A DNA stretch of 64,000 bases from UBA2166 sp964463965 (GTDB taxonomy: Bacteria; Nitrospirota; Nitrospiria; Nitrospirales; UBA2166), in assembly GCA_964463965.1 (NCBI GenBank), contig CAYXED010000005.1:1-64000 (forward strand), given 5' to 3'. The notes below the pieces were generated by a model. The model made no database searches and had not been told where the DNA came from. It saw only the letters and a program-made list of their open reading frames with translations. The translations under genes and the position numbers were made by a program. Every line of letters begins with the position of its first letter. The stretch's first letter is position 1. Of the stretch, positions 61,437 through 64,000 are shown piece by piece.

Positions 61437-62832
61437 CTCATTGACTGGTCTTGCAGTTATTGTTCTTGCGGCAGGGCAGGGAAAGCGTATGCACTCAACG
61501 CTACCAAAAGTTTTGCATCCTGTCGCAGGTAGGCCTATGTTGAGTTATGTTCTTGATGTTGCTGAGAGTCTTGATCCGGATTCTATTATTGCCGTTATTG
61601 GACATGAGCGAGATCAAGTTCGTGATTTTTTAAATACGCGGCAACAGCCGTTGCTTCAAGTAGTTGAGCAACCTACGCAGCAAGGGACTGGAGATGCCAT
61701 TCTCAAAACCAAGGAGGCTATTGGTAGAAATATTGATAAAGTGATTATTCTTAATGGAGATGTTCCACTGCTTACCTCCCAGACACTTGAGCGTCTTATA
61801 GCGTTTCACGCATCTGAGCACACTGCTGTTGCGATGTTGACCGTGAAGGTAGTCAATCCCAAGGGCTACGGGAGGGTTGTGCGAAGTAAGGGCAGCAGCG
61901 TATTGAAGATTATTGAAGAAGTCGATGCTACCCCTGATGAGTTGGAGATTACTGAAATTAACGCTGGCACCTACATAACTACTCCATCGTTTCTTTTTCC
62001 CGCGTTGGGTGTTATTCAGCCAAAAAATGCTCAGAATGAATATTATCTGACGGATGTGATTGAAGTGGCTGTAGCCAATGGAAGTGGGGCTGCAGCATTG
62101 TTGTTAGCTGATCCTGCAGAAGTTCATGGCGTTAATAGTCGCGCTGATCTTGCAAATGTTGAGAGCGTAATGCGTGGAAGAATTCGTGAGCGGGTTATGG
62201 CGAATGGGGTTACGCTAAGTAATCCACAAACTGCCTATATCGATCATTCAGTTCAGATTGGACAGGATGTGACTGTGTGTCCTCATGTCACTCTTGAGGG
62301 CACCACAATGATTGGCGATGGTTGTGTGATTCGATCTGGCGTTCGCATTGTGGATAGTGTCTTGGGACGTAGGGTTACGGTATTGGACTCGTCTGTTATT
62401 GCGGGATCAAAAATTGAAGATGATGCCGTAGTTGGACCTTTTGCGCACTTAAGGCATGGTACAAGGTTAGAGCAAAAATCAAAAGTTGGAAATTTTGTGG
62501 AGATGAAGAAGACCACTCTTGGAAAGGGTTCAAAGGCAAATCATTTGACCTACCTTGGGGATTCCCATATTGGGAGTGATGTTAATATCGGAGCAGGGAC
62601 AATTACCTGCAACTATGATGGAGAAGCAAAACACGAAACCATTATTGGAGATGGTACTTTAATTGGGAGTAATTCTTCATTGGTTGCGCCCGTAAAAATT
62701 GGGAAGAATGCAGTCACTGCAGCTGGATCAACCATTACGGAAGATATTGACTCTGAAACCTTGGGCATTGCTCGATCAAAACAAGTCAATAAGCCAGGGA
62801 AAGTGAAAAAAAGAAAACAACAAGGGAAGTAA
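61417..62832 (+). CDS. glmU: Bifunctional N-acetylglucosamine-1-phosphate uridyltransferase / acetyltransferase
   Basis: This is 471 residues from ATG 61417 (GTG 61429 possible; both overlap the DUF502 end). The N-terminal pyrophosphorylase domain has LAAGQGKRMHSTLPKVLHPV, LNGDVPLLT and NEYYLTDVI. The C-terminal left-handed beta-helix acetyltransferase domain has GAGTITCNYDGEAKHETIIG. It makes UDP-GlcNAc for peptidoglycan and lipopolysaccharide. The C-terminus is Lys-rich. glmS follows 29 bases later. Confidence 0.97.
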   Translation: MRRIVANSLTGLAVIVLAAGQGKRMHSTLPKVLHPVAGRPMLSYVLDVAESLDPDSIIAVIGHERDQVRDFLNTRQQPLLQVVEQPTQQGTGDAILKTKEAIGRNIDKVIILNGDVPLLTSQTLERLIAFHASEHTAVAMLTVKVVNPKGYGRVVRSKGSSVLKIIEEVDATPDELEITEINAGTYITTPSFLFPALGVIQPKNAQNEYYLTDVIEVAVANGSGAAALLLADPAEVHGVNSRADLANVESVMRGRIRERVMANGVTLSNPQTAYIDHSVQIGQDVTVCPHVTLEGTTMIGDGCVIRSGVRIVDSVLGRRVTVLDSSVIAGSKIEDDAVVGPFAHLRHGTRLEQKSKVGNFVEMKKTTLGKGSKANHLTYLGDSHIGSDVNIGAGTITCNYDGEAKHETIIGDGTLIGSNSSLVAPVKIGKNAVTAAGSTITEDIDSETLGIARSKQVNKPGKVKKRKQQGK

Positions 62833-62861
62833 TTGTGGAAAATCATTTTACGGATTGAGAT

Positions 62862-64000
62862 ATGTGTGGCGTTGTGGGTTATGTTGGGGAACAACAGGCG
62901 TCCCCTTTGTTAATGGATGCATTGAAGAGGCTTGAGTACCGTGGCTATGACTCTGCGGGTATTGCCACATTGCATCAGGGAAATATTACTGTTTGGCGAT
63001 CCAGTGGAAAATTAGATAATCTTCAGAACATCGTTTCGAAGTCTTCTGTATCTGGCACAATTGGGATTGGGCATACGCGGTGGGCAACGCATGGAGAACC
63101 AACGGAAACAAATGCGCATCCGCATCGATCGGGGCATCTTGTGTTAGCGCATAATGGGATCATTGAAAACTATGTTGCATTAAAGAAAAGTCTTGTCAGT
63201 GATGGTTATGAGTTTCAGTCAGAAACGGATTCAGAAGTTGTGGCTCATCTCATTCATCGGTGGATGAAGAAGGGTAATGAATTTCAAAATGCCGTTCGGT
63301 TAGGGCTTAATGACTTGGAAGGCAGTTATGCGATTGTTTTACTGAGTGAAAATGCTCCTGGCACTCTTGTTGCTGCTCGTTCCGGGTGTCCTCTTGTCGT
63401 TGGATTAGGCGACGGAGATTTTTTTGTGGCATCGGATATCCCCGCGATTTTGCATCACACGCGCAGGGTTATTTTTCTTGATGATGGGGAAACCTGCACA
63501 GTAAAAAATAATCAGGTTGTGATTCGGGCACTTGATGGCACAATACGGGATAAAACACCCACTCATATTGATTGGACTCCCGGGATGGCCGAAAAGTCTG
63601 GCTATCGACATTTCATGCTCAAGGAGATCCATGAGCAACCCCAAGTTATTCTGCATACTCTTATGGGGAGGTACAATCCTGAGCGTGGGGTGGCTGTGCT
63701 TCCTGATCTTGGTCTTGATTTAGAGAGAATACGTTCCTTGGAGAGGCTGTGGTTGGTTGCGTGTGGTACTTCGTGGCATTCCGCATTGATTGCGAAGTAT
63801 CTCATTGAGTCAGTGGCCAGATTGCCTGTTCACGTTGAGCTGGGATCAGAGTTTCGGCATCGTAAGTCTTTGCTGAATCGTGATGACGTTGTGATTGGTA
63901 TTTCTCAATCTGGTGAAACCGCGGATACTCTTGCGGGGATTCGTGAAGCAATGGCACGAGGGGCACATGTCATTGCATTATGTAATTCTGTCGGAAGTAC
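62862..64000 (+). CDS. glmS: Glutamine-fructose-6-phosphate aminotransferase, N-terminal part (right end cut)
   Basis: The frame is open from ATG 62862 to the window end (379 residues visible of about 610). The glutaminase nucleophile is Cys2 (MCGVVGYVGEQQ), followed by RLEYRGYDSAGIA, GHTRWATHGEPTETNAHPH and AHNGIIENY. The first isomerase (SIS) domain begins at WLVACGTSWHSA and reaches GISQSGETADTLAG. It makes glucosamine-6-phosphate; neighbour of glmU in the same pathway. Confidence 0.97.
   Translation, partial: MCGVVGYVGEQQASPLLMDALKRLEYRGYDSAGIATLHQGNITVWRSSGKLDNLQNIVSKSSVSGTIGIGHTRWATHGEPTETNAHPHRSGHLVLAHNGIIENYVALKKSLVSDGYEFQSETDSEVVAHLIHRWMKKGNEFQNAVRLGLNDLEGSYAIVLLSENAPGTLVAARSGCPLVVGLGDGDFFVASDIPAILHHTRRVIFLDDGETCTVKNNQVVIRALDGTIRDKTPTHIDWTPGMAEKSGYRHFMLKEIHEQPQVILHTLMGRYNPERGVAVLPDLGLDLERIRSLERLWLVACGTSWHSALIAKYLIESVARLPVHVELGSEFRHRKSLLNRDDVVIGISQSGETADTLAGIREAMARGAHVIALCNSVGS

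Noticed and set aside
1..64000. CRISPR arrays, insertion sequences, tRNA or rRNA genes
   Set aside because: No regularly spaced short repeats, terminal inverted repeats with transposase, cloverleaf-like segments or rRNA stretches were found by reading the intergenic regions. Short tRNA genes could still be missed without a covariance search.

Overview
The window is dense, single-copy bacterial chromosome with moderate GC, frequent ATGA-type start/stop overlaps and occasional GTG and TTG starts. I see no rRNA or tRNA gene, no insertion sequence and no CRISPR array. It carries an ATP-citrate-lyase operon of the reductive TCA cycle, a pyruvate phosphate dikinase, giant multicopper oxidases, a CysO-type sulfur-carrier locus and a NodU/SxtJ/DUF5989 cassette. 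This points to a chemolithoautotroph of the Nitrospinota/Nitrospirota kind. That placement is inference from gene content; no marker gene was compared.

Left region (1-14911): an envelope and metal region. Two tandem giant multicopper oxidases (the first cut by the left edge) are followed by a His-rich secreted protein, two small Cys-rich FGE-fold proteins, a secreted beta-helix protein on the minus strand, a membrane-anchored FGE-fold protein, and a carbamoyltransferase with SxtJ-like and DUF5989-like partners. The only complete oxidase has its copper motifs in permuted order.

Housekeeping block (15066-32358): glyQS, a CysM-type cysteine synthase, pyruvate phosphate dikinase with unusual basic tails and a zinc-ribbon-like insertion, ribD, an MFS transporter, small zinc-ribbon proteins, two tandem bifunctional-nuclease (DUF151) genes, rplM-rpsI, argC-argJ, and on the minus strand a membrane-fused spermidine-synthase-like protein.

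Middle (32698-41913): an orphan MraZ-like regulator with RusA, an FGE-fold/beta-propeller secreted pair, then the most interesting locus: a ThiS-cysteine synthase fusion, an E1-like adenylyltransferase, threonine synthase, a CysO-like carrier ending Gly-Gly-Ser, a NIL-domain protein, a second E1-like enzyme and a JAMM (Mec-like) protease. Together with the CysM-like enzyme at 18 kb this is a full set of parts for protein-thiocarboxylate-dependent amino-acid sulfur assimilation. It has features (internal GGG in a fusion, a capped carrier tail) that seem to need proteolytic maturation.

Right region (41949-64000): a minus-strand operon aroQ-efp-accB-accC-thiE; a prenyl synthase; the plus-strand reductive TCA operon aclB-aclA-acn-idh-sucC-sucD; a minus-strand tmk-holB-metG operon; and a plus-strand DUF502-glmU-glmS run cut by the right edge. 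In the reductive TCA direction sucCD makes succinyl-CoA, idh makes isocitrate, aconitase makes citrate and AclAB splits it to acetyl-CoA and oxaloacetate. PpdK could then convert pyruvate to PEP and AccBC start fatty acid synthesis.
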